This document shows, one piece after another, positions 31,955 to 42,260 of a stretch of DNA of 64,000 nt; the stretch's first letter is position 1, and each line of letters opens with the position of its first letter. The DNA lies in NCBI GenBank assembly GCA_023091665.1, contig JALJCQ010000009.1, positions 1,426,001 to 1,490,000 on the forward strand, read 5' to 3'. Under the pieces are notes generated by a model. It ran no database searches, had not been told where the DNA came from, and saw only the letters and a program-made list of their open reading frames with translations. The DNA comes from Pythium myriotylum (taxonomy: Eukaryota; Oomycota; Peronosporomycetes; Pythiales; Pythiaceae). Both the position numbers and the translations under genes were made by a program.

Positions 31955-33448
31955 ATGGCGCAGAGCGAAGGCCTTCCGCTGCTGCAGGAGCACCATCCGA
32001 CGGATGCGGCCGCGCAGTCTCCTCGCGAGAAAGCCCAGCAACGGCAGAACCAGGCGCGACAGACCCGTCGACGTGTTGCCGTCGGCCTCGTGCTCGTGAC
32101 GCTCGTGCTCGCAACCGGACTGCTCATCGCCAAGAACCATGACGCGCCGTGGGACGACGTGCTGCCTCCGTCGCTCACGACCAGCGCGTCGCCGTACGCT
32201 CAAGTCGTGGCCAAGTACCGCGAGACCGCGGACTTCGACGGCGTCGTGCAGGTTCGCATCAACGGGTCGGTTGTTTTCGACGAGGCAGACGGCCTCGCGG
32301 ACGAAGAGTTCGAGGTTTCGATGGCCAAGGACAGTATCTTCGCGGTTGGCAGTAACTCGAAGCTCTTCGTGGCCGTGGCGCTGTATCAGCTCCAAGAGCG
32401 AGGGCTCGTGAATTTGTCAGAGCCCGTGAACGGGTACTTGAACGAGGATGACTTCGCAAACTTCGGGTTCCCGAACCAGACGACGTGGTGCCCGCGCGTC
32501 GTCGGAGCGTTGCCCGGCTCGCCGTGTGAGAGTATCACGTTCGTGCAATTGATGCACATGGGGTCGGGCTTTGGCGACTCGCTCAACTGCGACAACGTGG
32601 ACGCAGCCCACTGCTACCGCACCGCCGAGAACCTGGCGTACTACAAAGGCTCTGTGGCGCCGTATGTTGGTATGTTTATCAACGATCCGCTTGTGTTCAA
32701 ACCGGACACCAACTACTCGTACTCGAACGCCAACTACTACTTGCTCAGCTACATGGTCGAGAAGATCAGTGGCGAACGCCTCGATACTTACGTCAAGTCG
32801 ATGATCACGGATAAGATTGGTTTGGAGGACACGTACTACGATCCGTACGCAGGTGGTCTGGGTATCCGTCGTGGGGTCGTGCAGGAGTACTATCGCTTCT
32901 ACGTGCAGCCGTCTCCGGACGTCAAGGGCGAGCTGGTGGCCACGGGCACTTGCAGTCCGTACATCAACAGCGGTGCAGTGAGTGGATCGGGAGGTTTCCG
33001 CTCGACGACATCAGACATGCACCATTGGTACTTGGATCTATTTGAGAATCGAGGCACGACTTCGAAAGTGTTAAATGCCGAGTCGATCCGGATGATCCTG
33101 GAGCGTGTGAATCCAGTGAACCCCACGTATGGACAAGGAGTGGGTGTGGTTGGAAAGCGTGAAGACGGGTGGCCTGAGATGTTGGCATACTGTGGAGGGG
33201 TGAAGTGCTGCATGACGTGCATTGCCATGCTGTTCCCGGAGAACTCAACGGATTCGTCGGTGGTGGTGAGCGCATTCAGTAATCACTACCACGCGGGCTT
33301 CCGCGATCGCGAGTCGTTTGAGAAGTATCGTCCGGATGAGTTTCTGCCCACGAAAGAACCTGACAACTTGACCTACGCCGACGGTGGAGGAGCTATTGAG
33401 CTGCGTAAAGGTCTCCTTCAAGCTTATCAAGAGAATGGGAGAAAGTGA
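31955..33448 (+). CDS. membrane-anchored serine beta-lactamase-like protein
   Basis: Single exon, 497 residues, of the class C beta-lactamase/penicillin-binding fold family (LACTB-like serine hydrolases). A basic cytosolic N-terminus is followed by one signal-anchor helix (VAVGLVLVTLVLATGLLI), so the catalytic part is likely extracytoplasmic. The SxxK motif is GSNSKLF near residue 132 and the YxN motif is YSYSNANYYLL near residue 255. The conserved GSGGFRSTTSDM block follows near residue 345. N-glycosylation sequons and Cys pairs fit a secreted domain. In eukaryotes these are usually peptidases or esterases and not antibiotic-resistance enzymes; the substrate is unknown. Confidence 0.88.
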   Translation: MAQSEGLPLLQEHHPTDAAAQSPREKAQQRQNQARQTRRRVAVGLVLVTLVLATGLLIAKNHDAPWDDVLPPSLTTSASPYAQVVAKYRETADFDGVVQVRINGSVVFDEADGLADEEFEVSMAKDSIFAVGSNSKLFVAVALYQLQERGLVNLSEPVNGYLNEDDFANFGFPNQTTWCPRVVGALPGSPCESITFVQLMHMGSGFGDSLNCDNVDAAHCYRTAENLAYYKGSVAPYVGMFINDPLVFKPDTNYSYSNANYYLLSYMVEKISGERLDTYVKSMITDKIGLEDTYYDPYAGGLGIRRGVVQEYYRFYVQPSPDVKGELVATGTCSPYINSGAVSGSGGFRSTTSDMHHWYLDLFENRGTTSKVLNAESIRMILERVNPVNPTYGQGVGVVGKREDGWPEMLAYCGGVKCCMTCIAMLFPENSTDSSVVVSAFSNHYHAGFRDRESFEKYRPDEFLPTKEPDNLTYADGGGAIELRKGLLQAYQENGRK

Positions 33449-34013
33449 AGTAGGTTTTCACGTCTTCTTGCTTGAGATGACGTTGAATTTATTGAATCCA
33501 CTTTCTACGAGACTCATTACGATCAGGATAGGGCCTGCCCCTCAACTGGGTTCCGAAACTGATGCTACCCCGCCACCAATTCATGGTTTTACCGATCTAA
33601 GGAAATACTCTGCACAGGGTAGTCCAAAACGGCAACTTAACCCCAGCTGTCCACCATCATGCCCATCCGTTGGCAGTTTCGGCGTATCCAGCTCAATTTC
33701 GCGACCCAATCGCCAAAGCGTGCACGTGAAGTCTGGTTACAGAAGCTCACGACAAGCCACACAACGCTGAGGGACGGGGATGCCATATTCTTGCGCAAGG
33801 ACTCGAATTCATTCGTGATTGGCCGTTTAAGGGAGGATTTCATACTTCACAAGTTGGCTTGACTCTCAGTTGGATCAACTCCGACTCCTGTAGTGATCTC
33901 TTCGTTGTTGGGTTCATTTTGGCAAAGGAACCAGCCCCTACGGCCTGCAAGCCTAATGACACGCTGACATCTAGGACCTGGGTGAAGAAGAATCAGCGAC
34001 GAAGCCGATGTCG
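33449..34013. other. intergenic, one 67-codon ORF
   Basis: Spacer between convergent genes. An ATG ORF at 33659-33862 (+) encodes 67 residues including HTTLRDGDAIFLRKDSNSF. No family is recognised, and a competing minus-strand ORF overlaps it. Confidence 0.35.
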
Positions 34014-37000
34014 TCACCGCCCTTCTCGGATGAGCCGCGTTAAAAACTCTTCATACTCGATGGTTCCCGATTGGTCTGTGTCAAATTCGCGCAGTAGTCT
34101 CATGGAATCCTCGCGTGAGAAGCCGAAGTCCACTACAAGACGTTCGAACTGGTCAGGCTCCAAGCAGCCATTGCGAGCAACGTCGTACTTTCGGAAGGCT
34201 GACTGCACGGTGCCGTGAGTCTTCAGGATCCGCTCTAACAGCGTCTTGATCATCGCTCCCATCGGATCTCTCACACTGCCTTCCTCCTTCTTCTTTGGTG
34301 ACGCGGCTGGTTTCTTGTTCTTCTTCCCAGTTGCAGTCACTCGCCGTGCATGGATGCTGCCGCGCTTCCCCCCTGCCGCTCCGTCCGTCACGGCAGCGAA
34401 AGCCGAGATGAACTCGCGATAGTCAATAAAGCCTGAGACGTCCTTGTCCAGATGGCGAATCACTTTGCGGATTTCAGGCTCGGGAAACTTATACGACTTT
34501 AGCACTGTGCGGAACTCTTTATACTCCAGCTTGCCATTCCCATTGAGATCAAACTTCTGAAACGCGGCGCGAAGGTCCCTCGTGCTCGCGAGGATTCGCT
34601 CTGCGAGCTCGCGCTCGATCTCCAGCACGGACGCAAGCTCCTCGGGGTCCAGTTCGTCATCGTCGCCCAGTCGAACACCGCTGCCCACACTGCCGCACCG
34701 AAGCGCGTTGAAAACTGTCGTGAACTCATTGACGTCAATCGTACCCGAACCGTCTAAGTCCAAGCGTCGAACCAATCGCGCGATGTCCTCGTCCTGTATG
34801 ATGCCGTACCGCTTCATAAAATGGGCGAATTCCTCGACGTCGAGCTCGCCATTGCCGTCACGATCGTACTCAGCGAATGCTGCCTCGATGGATGGGTGGC
34901 AGCTCAGCACGCGCTTGATCCACTTCACCTCAAGCTCGCGCAGTCGCGCCGCGCTCGATGCTTTGCTCTCCGTCGTCGTCATCTTCGTCGGCGAAGCAGC
35001 CGTCGTTCGCCGCGGTGGGTTCTTGACGCGGTTCTCGTGGAAGAGCGTGGCGAACTCGTCATAGTCGATGGAGCCCGAGTTATCCACGTCCAGTCGCTTG
35101 ATCATCGTTGCGACGTCGTCCTCGCGCGTGATCCCGAATGCCGCGAGCAGCTGACGGAACTCATCGTGGTCCAGTTGGCCGCTGCCATCAGCGTCGAAGT
35201 GGTCGAACGCCTGTCGAACAGACCCGTGGACACTCAGCGCCTTCTTCACCCACTCTTCTTCCAGCAAGCGAAGGCGCATGGCATTGGCCTTGGCCTGCCC
35301 TGCAGCCAAAGCGTTGGACGGTTTAATCTTGGCGGCTGCGTGTCTCTTGGATTTGCTGCCCGGCAACTTCTTGGCGAGAGGCCCGAAGACAGCGAGAAAC
35401 TCTTCGAGACTGACCGTGCCAGAGCCGTCTGCATCCAGTTGGCTCAGCAGCAGCCGCACGTTGGCGTCGTCCGAGATGCCATACTGGCTCATGAGGTCGC
35501 GAAATTCCTCGTAGTCGAGCTCGCCTCTGCTCTTCCGGTCGTGGTCGCGGAACGCGCTCGCGAGACTCTCGTGGTGATCCAGGACTTCTTCCACCCAAAC
35601 CTGCTTCAGCTCGAGCAGCTTGTCGGGCTTTCCGGGTTTCGGCTTGGCTGTCCGAGTGGGCTTGAGCTGGAAGTGGGCCATGAACTCGTCCAGACTCACG
35701 GTGCCACTGTCGTCACCGTCGAGCGCAGCGATCAGCTCGCTGATCTGCGCGTCATCACGCATGCCATAGTGCTTCATGAACCGCCGGAACTCGTCGTGCT
35801 CGAGCTCCCCACTGCCGTCGAGGTCATGTTGACGAAATGCCTCTTCTAGCGATTGGTGGTCGCGCAGGATGCGCGAGACGAGCAGGCTCTCTGACTGCGC
35901 GATCGACGCCTTTTTTTCGAGCCCTCCCTTCGCCTTCTGGCCCCGCTTCCACTCGCGCGACTGAGCGACGGCCTTGAACGTATCCAGATCCACGCCGTCG
36001 CCGTGGGGGTTGCTGCGATCGATCTGTTTGATAACCCGCACAATGTCACCCTCGCCAAAGCCGTGGTCCCGCATAAGTTGGCTAAACTCGGCGTAGTCGA
36101 GCTGACCGCTCTTATCTACATCGTAGCGGCTGAACACGGCGTCGAGCACGTCTGGTGGTTCCCTTTCTCTCGGAGAAGACCTCGTTCGACGACTGGCAAC
36201 CGGCTCTCGCGACCCGAACACCGACACGAACTCGTGGAACTCGATCTGCTGCGACCCGTCCTCGTCGACCACGAGCATGAGCGCCTCCAAGTCTCGCGGC
36301 GACAGCTTCACGCCAAGCCCGACGAGAAACGACGAGAACTCCTGGTAGTCTAGCGCCCCGCTGCCGTCCGCGTCAAACCGCGCAAACTCGCCCCGCAAGT
36401 GCACCAGATCCTTGTTACTACTACTCGCCGCTAGCTTCTCGCGTACGACTCGAAGGAGGTACGCGCCGTGCTTGGCCTGCCGCTCGTCTTCTGTCATAGC
36501 GGTTTTCGGCTGTTGGTCCAAACTATTCGCATTCGGCCGGTAGAAGAGCAAGCCGCTCGCAAACTCGTCGTAGTCGATCGTGCCCGAAAAGTCCTTGTCA
36601 AGGAATTCGATTGCGAGCTGTGTCTCCTCGGGCGTAAAATTGTAGGCGGCCATGAACCGTTTGAACTCGTCGTGGTCCAAGTGGCCGTTCCCGTCAGCGT
36701 CGAATTCGAGGAAGACCTCGCGGATGCTCTTGTTCCGGCCGATCACGCGCTGCCGCAGCTTGGTGCGGATCCGCTCGATCGGATCCGCCTCCTCATCCTC
36801 ATCCTCTCGCGACTTGAGCGGCTCGACAATCTTGCGCTTGGGCGAGCTCTTGGCGTAGGATTGGTCGGTAGCCAAACGCACGCCTTGAGCAAACGCGTTA
36901 AAGCTGATCCCATGCTGCTCGCCGCGGTCCAAGTGGCGGATTAGTGCCTCCACGTCGCTGCCCACGAACCCTAAGTCGCGCAGGAAGGAGCGGAACTGCC

Positions 37001-37613
37001 CCAGGGTGAGCACGCCCGACCGACTCGTATCGTACTGGCGGAAGGCGTCCTTAACGTTGGCGTACTTGACCAGTACGCGCTCGACCACGCGCTGGTGAAA
37101 GGCTGCGACGTTCGCATGCAAATTCGCCGGTTCATTGTTATCCTCACCACTGTCTTCACCTCTCAGTCGCCGACGTGCCCCACCTCCCACGACGTGGCGC
37201 GCTGGGAGAAACGTCGCCGAGAACAATTTACTGTCCATTACACCCGTGCGCTGGCGGTCGAGCGAGTCAATTAGGAACGCCGAATCCTCGGCCGTCACGC
37301 CGAGAGCGAAGAGGCATTTGCGAAAGTCGTGAAGGTCCACGCTTGCAGCTGTCGTCTTATCAAGGAATTTGCGGATCGTGTCAGCGGCCGGTACACCCGC
37401 GCGAAGCGAGCTGATCCCGGCACGGTAGAACGGCTCGAGCGACTGCCTGACGTACGCAGTGACACGCCGTAGCCGCTTCCTCGGATCTTCTTTGCTCTCG
37501 TACCTGGCCTCGTTGCGGCCACGGGACTTCCTCGCATTGCTGTCGTATCGACCGTCGCCAATCTCTCGGAGGTTGGCGAACCCAGCGGCCCGCACTTTCG
37601 CGGGAGATACCAT
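34014..37613 (-). CDS. large EF-hand array protein (about 20 EF-hands)
   Basis: One 1199-residue open frame starting at ATG 37613. After a basic N-terminus it consists of about ten EF-hand pairs separated by short basic linkers. Canonical loops include DADGNGHLDHDE, DKDFSGTIDYDE, DADGSGALDYQE, DLDGSGELEHDE, DADGSGTVSLEE, DVDNSGSIDYDE and DTDQSGTIEYEE. A few are degenerate (DRGEQHGISFNAF, DRSNPHGDGVDLD, DVARNGCLEPDQ). Pairs repeat with about 130-residue periodicity, pointing to internal duplication. It likely acts as a Ca2+ sensor or scaffold. The head-to-head position with CFAP57 and the flagellate biology of oomycetes suggest a flagellar or zoospore role (inference). No intron was needed. 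Confidence 0.85.
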   Translation of the reverse strand: MVSPAKVRAAGFANLREIGDGRYDSNARKSRGRNEARYESKEDPRKRLRRVTAYVRQSLEPFYRAGISSLRAGVPAADTIRKFLDKTTAASVDLHDFRKCLFALGVTAEDSAFLIDSLDRQRTGVMDSKLFSATFLPARHVVGGGARRRLRGEDSGEDNNEPANLHANVAAFHQRVVERVLVKYANVKDAFRQYDTSRSGVLTLGQFRSFLRDLGFVGSDVEALIRHLDRGEQHGISFNAFAQGVRLATDQSYAKSSPKRKIVEPLKSREDEDEEADPIERIRTKLRQRVIGRNKSIREVFLEFDADGNGHLDHDEFKRFMAAYNFTPEETQLAIEFLDKDFSGTIDYDEFASGLLFYRPNANSLDQQPKTAMTEDERQAKHGAYLLRVVREKLAASSSNKDLVHLRGEFARFDADGSGALDYQEFSSFLVGLGVKLSPRDLEALMLVVDEDGSQQIEFHEFVSVFGSREPVASRRTRSSPREREPPDVLDAVFSRYDVDKSGQLDYAEFSQLMRDHGFGEGDIVRVIKQIDRSNPHGDGVDLDTFKAVAQSREWKRGQKAKGGLEKKASIAQSESLLVSRILRDHQSLEEAFRQHDLDGSGELEHDEFRRFMKHYGMRDDAQISELIAALDGDDSGTVSLDEFMAHFQLKPTRTAKPKPGKPDKLLELKQVWVEEVLDHHESLASAFRDHDRKSRGELDYEEFRDLMSQYGISDDANVRLLLSQLDADGSGTVSLEEFLAVFGPLAKKLPGSKSKRHAAAKIKPSNALAAGQAKANAMRLRLLEEEWVKKALSVHGSVRQAFDHFDADGSGQLDHDEFRQLLAAFGITREDDVATMIKRLDVDNSGSIDYDEFATLFHENRVKNPPRRTTAASPTKMTTTESKASSAARLRELEVKWIKRVLSCHPSIEAAFAEYDRDGNGELDVEEFAHFMKRYGIIQDEDIARLVRRLDLDGSGTIDVNEFTTVFNALRCGSVGSGVRLGDDDELDPEELASVLEIERELAERILASTRDLRAAFQKFDLNGNGKLEYKEFRTVLKSYKFPEPEIRKVIRHLDKDVSGFIDYREFISAFAAVTDGAAGGKRGSIHARRVTATGKKNKKPAASPKKKEEGSVRDPMGAMIKTLLERILKTHGTVQSAFRKYDVARNGCLEPDQFERLVVDFGFSREDSMRLLREFDTDQSGTIEYEEFLTRLIREGR

Positions 37614-38165
37614 GGGGCTGGATAGTGGTCAATCGTAGCGCGTCATGGAGACCTCGCCCGTGCGTAAAGCAGAAAATAGATGGACCACCAAGCCACGTAA
37701 TTTTAGTGTCGCGATCCAGCCATGCGTTCCTCGACTCTCATGTTAAAGTCGGCAAATCTATTGGAATTGCAAGCTGATGTCAGCGTCTGATTGCAGTCGC
37801 ACAGGGTAGCAAACTCACGGAGAGCAGTGTGGTTACCACGACCAGGACGTGTGCGAGTTCCCCTCGAGCGCGAGCAAGGACTGGGAACACAGTGGTGTGA
37901 AGGACCGTCTCGTCTTCCGTAGCAGAGTCGGGCAGCAAGCTCCGTGGGGGTTCATGGGTGGAGCGGCCATTGATCCACGAGCTGATGGGCTCACAAAGTG
38001 CATGCTTCGGAACATTTAGACTTCGTATCGTGGTCGACGCTATTCATCAGTGGCAACTTCAACATACCTAGATAGTGCATCCGCAAGTTGAAACTGACCC
38101 GCGTCGGTTCGTTCTGCTCTCACACAACTCGTTCGCCTCTCGCGTGGCGCGGTGTGTCGGGCGCC
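37614..38165. promoter_or_regulatory. divergent intergenic region of EF-hand and CFAP57 genes
   Basis: 552 nt separate two outward-facing start codons. No gene is seen inside. It carries the CAACTTCAACATAC word at 38053-38066. A bidirectional promoter is inferred from geometry only. Confidence 0.4.
38053..38066 (+). repeat. CAACTTCAACATAC word, copy 2
   Basis: Exact match to 10607-10620. It lies about 100 nt upstream of the CFAP57 start, in the divergent intergenic region shared with the EF-hand gene. Confidence 0.6.
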
Positions 38166-41100
38166 ATGACGACTGTAAACCTGCTCCACCGGTGAGTCTT
38201 CTCGTGCCGCTTTGTCACCGACTTGCTCAAATTCCTCACGCTTCGCGTAGCCATATCTTCGGACTCAAGGCCAATGTCACGAACAACGTCGTCTACGTGG
38301 ACGACCAAACCATCGCTTACCCGGCCGGCCACAGTCTCATCGTCTACTCGCTCGATGAGAAGCGGCAGAAGTTCATCTCGGCCACCGAGAACACGAGCGG
38401 TATCACAGCGATCGCCATGGCCTCGAGTCGGCGCTTCATCGCCGTCGCCGAGCAGAACGACCGTGGACTCGTCAGCATCTACGACCTCAAGACGCTCAAG
38501 AAGCGCAAAGTGCTGAGCAGCGCCGAGACTCAGGGGCAGAGCTACGTCTGTATGGAGTTCAGCGCCGATGGGCAGCTTCTGCTCACCCAGGGCGGTGCGC
38601 CAGACTGGATCCTCACGTGCTGGAACTGGTCCAAGGGGAAGGCCGTGGCGACCATTAAGAGCCCGCTCCACGTCTCCGCTGCTCCGGGCCTCCACTCGAC
38701 GCCGAGTTCCAATATGCTCGCCCACCAGTTCGGCAGCGTCAGTGGGCTCGCCATGGCTGGTGTCTCGTCCGCAAACCTCCACTCGATGACCTCGACGCAG
38801 CAGCTAGGGCCGGGCGTGCAGGACAGCGCGACCGGGAACAGTGTCACGCACGTCGTCACGGCCTGCACATTCAGCAATGTCGATCCAGGGCTCGTCTGCG
38901 TGACAGGCGCCAACCTCGTGCGGTACTTTCGTCTCTTGGAGAACGCTTTCCGCCCAATGCCGAGCCCGCGCATGGACAGTCATGTGTTTCTGAGCCACAG
39001 CTGGATCAAGCAGCGTGATGACTACATGGTCGCGGGCACGGGTGAGGGCGACATGCTCCTCTTCCACGGCGGCGAGTTCGTTGCGAGGCTCAATGGCTCG
39101 CCGGGAGACGGCAAGCCCGTCCACTGTCTCTTGTCAACGGCCAAGGGCGTATTGGCGGGCCTCTCTGACGCGACTGTCTACCTTTACGCCGTTAACGGCG
39201 AAGGAATCTCCCACGTGGACAAAAACCCAGCAGATTTACTCCTCTTGCAGCGCAAAATCCGCGTAGAGAACTACCCGTCGGCTATCAGCACGCTGTGCGT
39301 GAGCCCGAACGAGGATTCGGTCGTTGTCTCGCTCTCTAGCGGCCAGCTACTCACGTTCCCCTACCAGCACCAGAGCAACGGTGGGCTAGGCGCCATTGCC
39401 TCGAGTGTAGGTGCCGCACTCACGAACATGGCCAACGCGACAGCTGTGAGCCTTGGTGGCATGGCCGGAAGCGCACTGTCGGCAGACGACGGCAGTCCAC
39501 TTGCGGTTGCCAAGTCGGACGAGGTCGAGTATGTGCTGACTCCGTTCCATCGCCCGAACGACGCCGGCCAACTGCACGTTACGGGCATGGACGTGTGCGT
39601 GCGCAAGCCAATCCTCGTCACCTGCGGACTCGACCGCACGGTGCGCGTGTGGAACTACCTTGAACGTAGCTGCGAGGTCGCCAAGCAGTTTACTGAGGAG
39701 GCTCACAGTGTGTCGTGTCATCCATCCGGGCTGTACCTGCTCGTGGGCTTCGCCGACAAACTGCGGCTTATGAACATCCTCATGGACGACATCCGCCCGT
39801 TCAAGGAGTTCGCAGTCAAGGCTTGCCGCGAGTGCCAGTTTAGCACGGGCGGCCATTTGTTCGCGGCAGTCAACGGCAATACGATCCAGGTCTTCAACTT
39901 CTTTTCCTGCGAGCTCGTCGCCAACCTCCGCGGCCACAATGGCAAAGTGCGCTGTCTCTACTGGAATAGCGACGACTCGAGCCTCATCTCAGCCGGCATG
40001 GACGGTGCCGTGTACCAATGGGATCTTGATGAGGCCAAGCGTGAGGCCGAGTTTGTGCAGAAGGGCGTACCGTATTACTCGGCACTCTGCAACAAGGAAG
40101 GCACAGCCATCTACGCCGTCGGTAGCGACCGCATGCTCAAGGAGATTGAGTTCCCGTCCTCACAGCTCACGAAAGAGTTCATTTGCGATAGCGTGCTGGG
40201 TCAAATCGTTCTCTCGCACTCGCAGCGCATGCTCTTCGGTGCCACAGCCGAGAGTGACAAGCCCGGGGCGCTGCGGTCCTTTAAGTTCCCCCTCACAGGC
40301 GAGTCGATCGAGTTCCAGTGCCTCAGCGCGCCGGTCACGCGGCTGCGCATCTCGTACGACGATGGCTTTCTCTTCGCCGCGGGCGAAGATGGCTGCGTGT
40401 GCATCTTCGAGATCCGTGATAAGGAGGGCCGACCGCGCATGAAAGAAGCGGGCAGTGGAGGTACGACATCAGCTGTCGGCTCTTCGCGAGGTGGTACGGC
40501 GATTAGCGAGTTCCACCACCTTAGCCACTTCTCCGAAGAGATCCTCGTGACCAAGAGCGACCTCGAAGAGAAGAACACGATGATGCTCGAGCTCAAGAAC
40601 AAAGTGGATGAACTCATGCTCCACAACGAGTACCAGCTGCGGCTCAAAGACATGACGTACAACGAGAACCTCAAAGACCTCACGGAGAAGTTCACACACG
40701 AGATTGAGCTCGAGAAAAACAAATTTGAACTGCTACGCGAAGACAAGAACGACATCGAGATGGAGTATGAGGAGAAGATCAAGCAACTTGAAGAGAAACA
40801 TTTGCAGCAGATGCAGGAGGTCGAAGCTGAGTACCAGCACCGCATCATGAAGGAGGTCGAGAAATACCAGGAAGTGCTACAGCAACGTGAGGCCCAGAGT
40901 CAGCACTGGAAACACGAGCGTGAGAGGCTCGTCGCGACGCACGACAAGTACGTAGGTGACGTTACAGAGGACTTTGAGCAGCGCCTGAACGAGGACCGGC
41001 AACTGCGCGTTCAAATGGAGGAGGAGAAGGACGAACTCGCGCGTGAGTATGCTGAGACGATTTCGCAAGTCGAGGCCGACGTGGACGAGGAGATTGAGAA

Positions 41101-42163
41101 CCTCAAAAAGCGGTACGAAGAGAAGCTACAGGCTGAGCGCGAGGCCACACTGCGCTTCAAAGGCGAGAACGGCATCATGAAGAAAAAGTTCTCGGCGCTG
41201 CAAAAAGACATCGAGGACCAGCGCGACCAGATCAAATCGCTGCTCGAGAAGGAGAAGGATCTCATTGAGGAGATCAAGACGCTAGAGAAAGAGATCCAGG
41301 CGCTGAAGCGCGAGATCCGTGCGCGCGATGAGACGATCGGGGAGAAAGAGAAGCGTATCTACGACCTCAAAAAGAAGAACCAGGAGCTCGAGAAATTTAA
41401 GTTTGTCCTTGATTACAAGATTAAGGAGCTCAAGCGACAGATCGAGCCACGCGAGAATGAGATCGCCGACATGAAGGAGCAGATCAAGGAGATGGACCGC
41501 GAGCTCGAACTCTTCCACAAAAGCAACGCGCAGCTCGACCTCATGATCGGTGAGCAGCGCAAGCGCATCAACAGCATGCAGGACGAGATCGCAAAGTACC
41601 GCAAGCTGCTAGGGGACCAGCAGAGCTGGGTGCGCCGCTTCCGCTGCGACCTGTACGAATGTGTACAGCACATCCAAAACCCAAAGGAGCTCGTGCTACA
41701 AGTAGCAAGCCTCTACAAAAAGTACGTCACCTCAGACCAGCCACACGCCGATATCGAGGCCGACATCCAACTCGAGTACGCGCGGCAGAGAGAGTACCTC
41801 GAGAAATCGGTCCAGGTGCTCAAGAAGAAGTATGCCAGGGATGTTGCAGTCCACCAGGGGGAGAATATGCGTGCCACAGCCGAGAACATGATGCTCATCA
41901 AGGAGATCAACGAGCTGCGTACCGCCCTCAACACGGCCAAGGCCACGGTGCAGATGGAACGGGCGGCCATGGGTGCCCGCGAAGCACGGGATCTATCCCA
42001 CCGCACGCTCGAGGTGAATGATCCAGACGCGCTCATCGACGCCCAGAGAGCCGAAATCGACGAGCTGCGGCGTGCGATTAGAGCCCTCGAGGACAAAATG
42101 GCGCCGTCAGCCAGACCTTCGGAAGGGACAGTGTTTCCACCGATCCGCGGAGTCGACGGTTGA
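38166..42163 (+). CDS. CFAP57: cilia- and flagella-associated protein 57 (WDR65)
   Basis: Component of ciliary axonemes implicated in inner dynein arm and regulatory complex organisation. A short first exon (38166-38191, MTTVNLLHR) joins exon 2 (38251-42163), giving 1312 residues; the junction restores RHIFGLKANVTNNVVYVDD as in family members. The N-terminal half is WD40 repeats (e.g. VLTCGLDRTVRVWNY, ISAGMDGAVYQWDL, GFADKLRLMNILMDDIR). From about residue 790 it is continuous coiled coil (EEILVTKSDLEEKN, ENEYQLRLKDM-like HNEYQLRLKDM, EKEKRIYDLKKKNQELEKF). Length and domain order match CFAP57 (about 1250 in animals). The upstream frame from 38075 is not used because it would read through the intron. 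Confidence 0.93.
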
Positions 42164-42260
42164 GCCTAGCGCCCGGAAACCTAGAGTAGGAATATTCATG
42201 GGATAACATTGGTTTGATGTATTCCATGACTATAAGACTGTGGGACTCACCCGACAGAAC

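Noticed and set aside
31955..33448. Acquired antibiotic-resistance beta-lactamase
   Set aside because: It has a eukaryotic signal anchor, sequons and LACTB-like motifs; nothing suggests recent transfer from bacteria.
38075..38250. CFAP57 starting at 38075 as one continuous exon
   Set aside because: It would translate an intron; splicing 38192-38250 gives the conserved RHIFGLKANV start.
38120..41673. Long minus-strand ORFs opposite CFAP57
   Set aside because: They are mirror images of the WD40 and coiled-coil codons (Leu/Ser-rich shadows) and have no family features.
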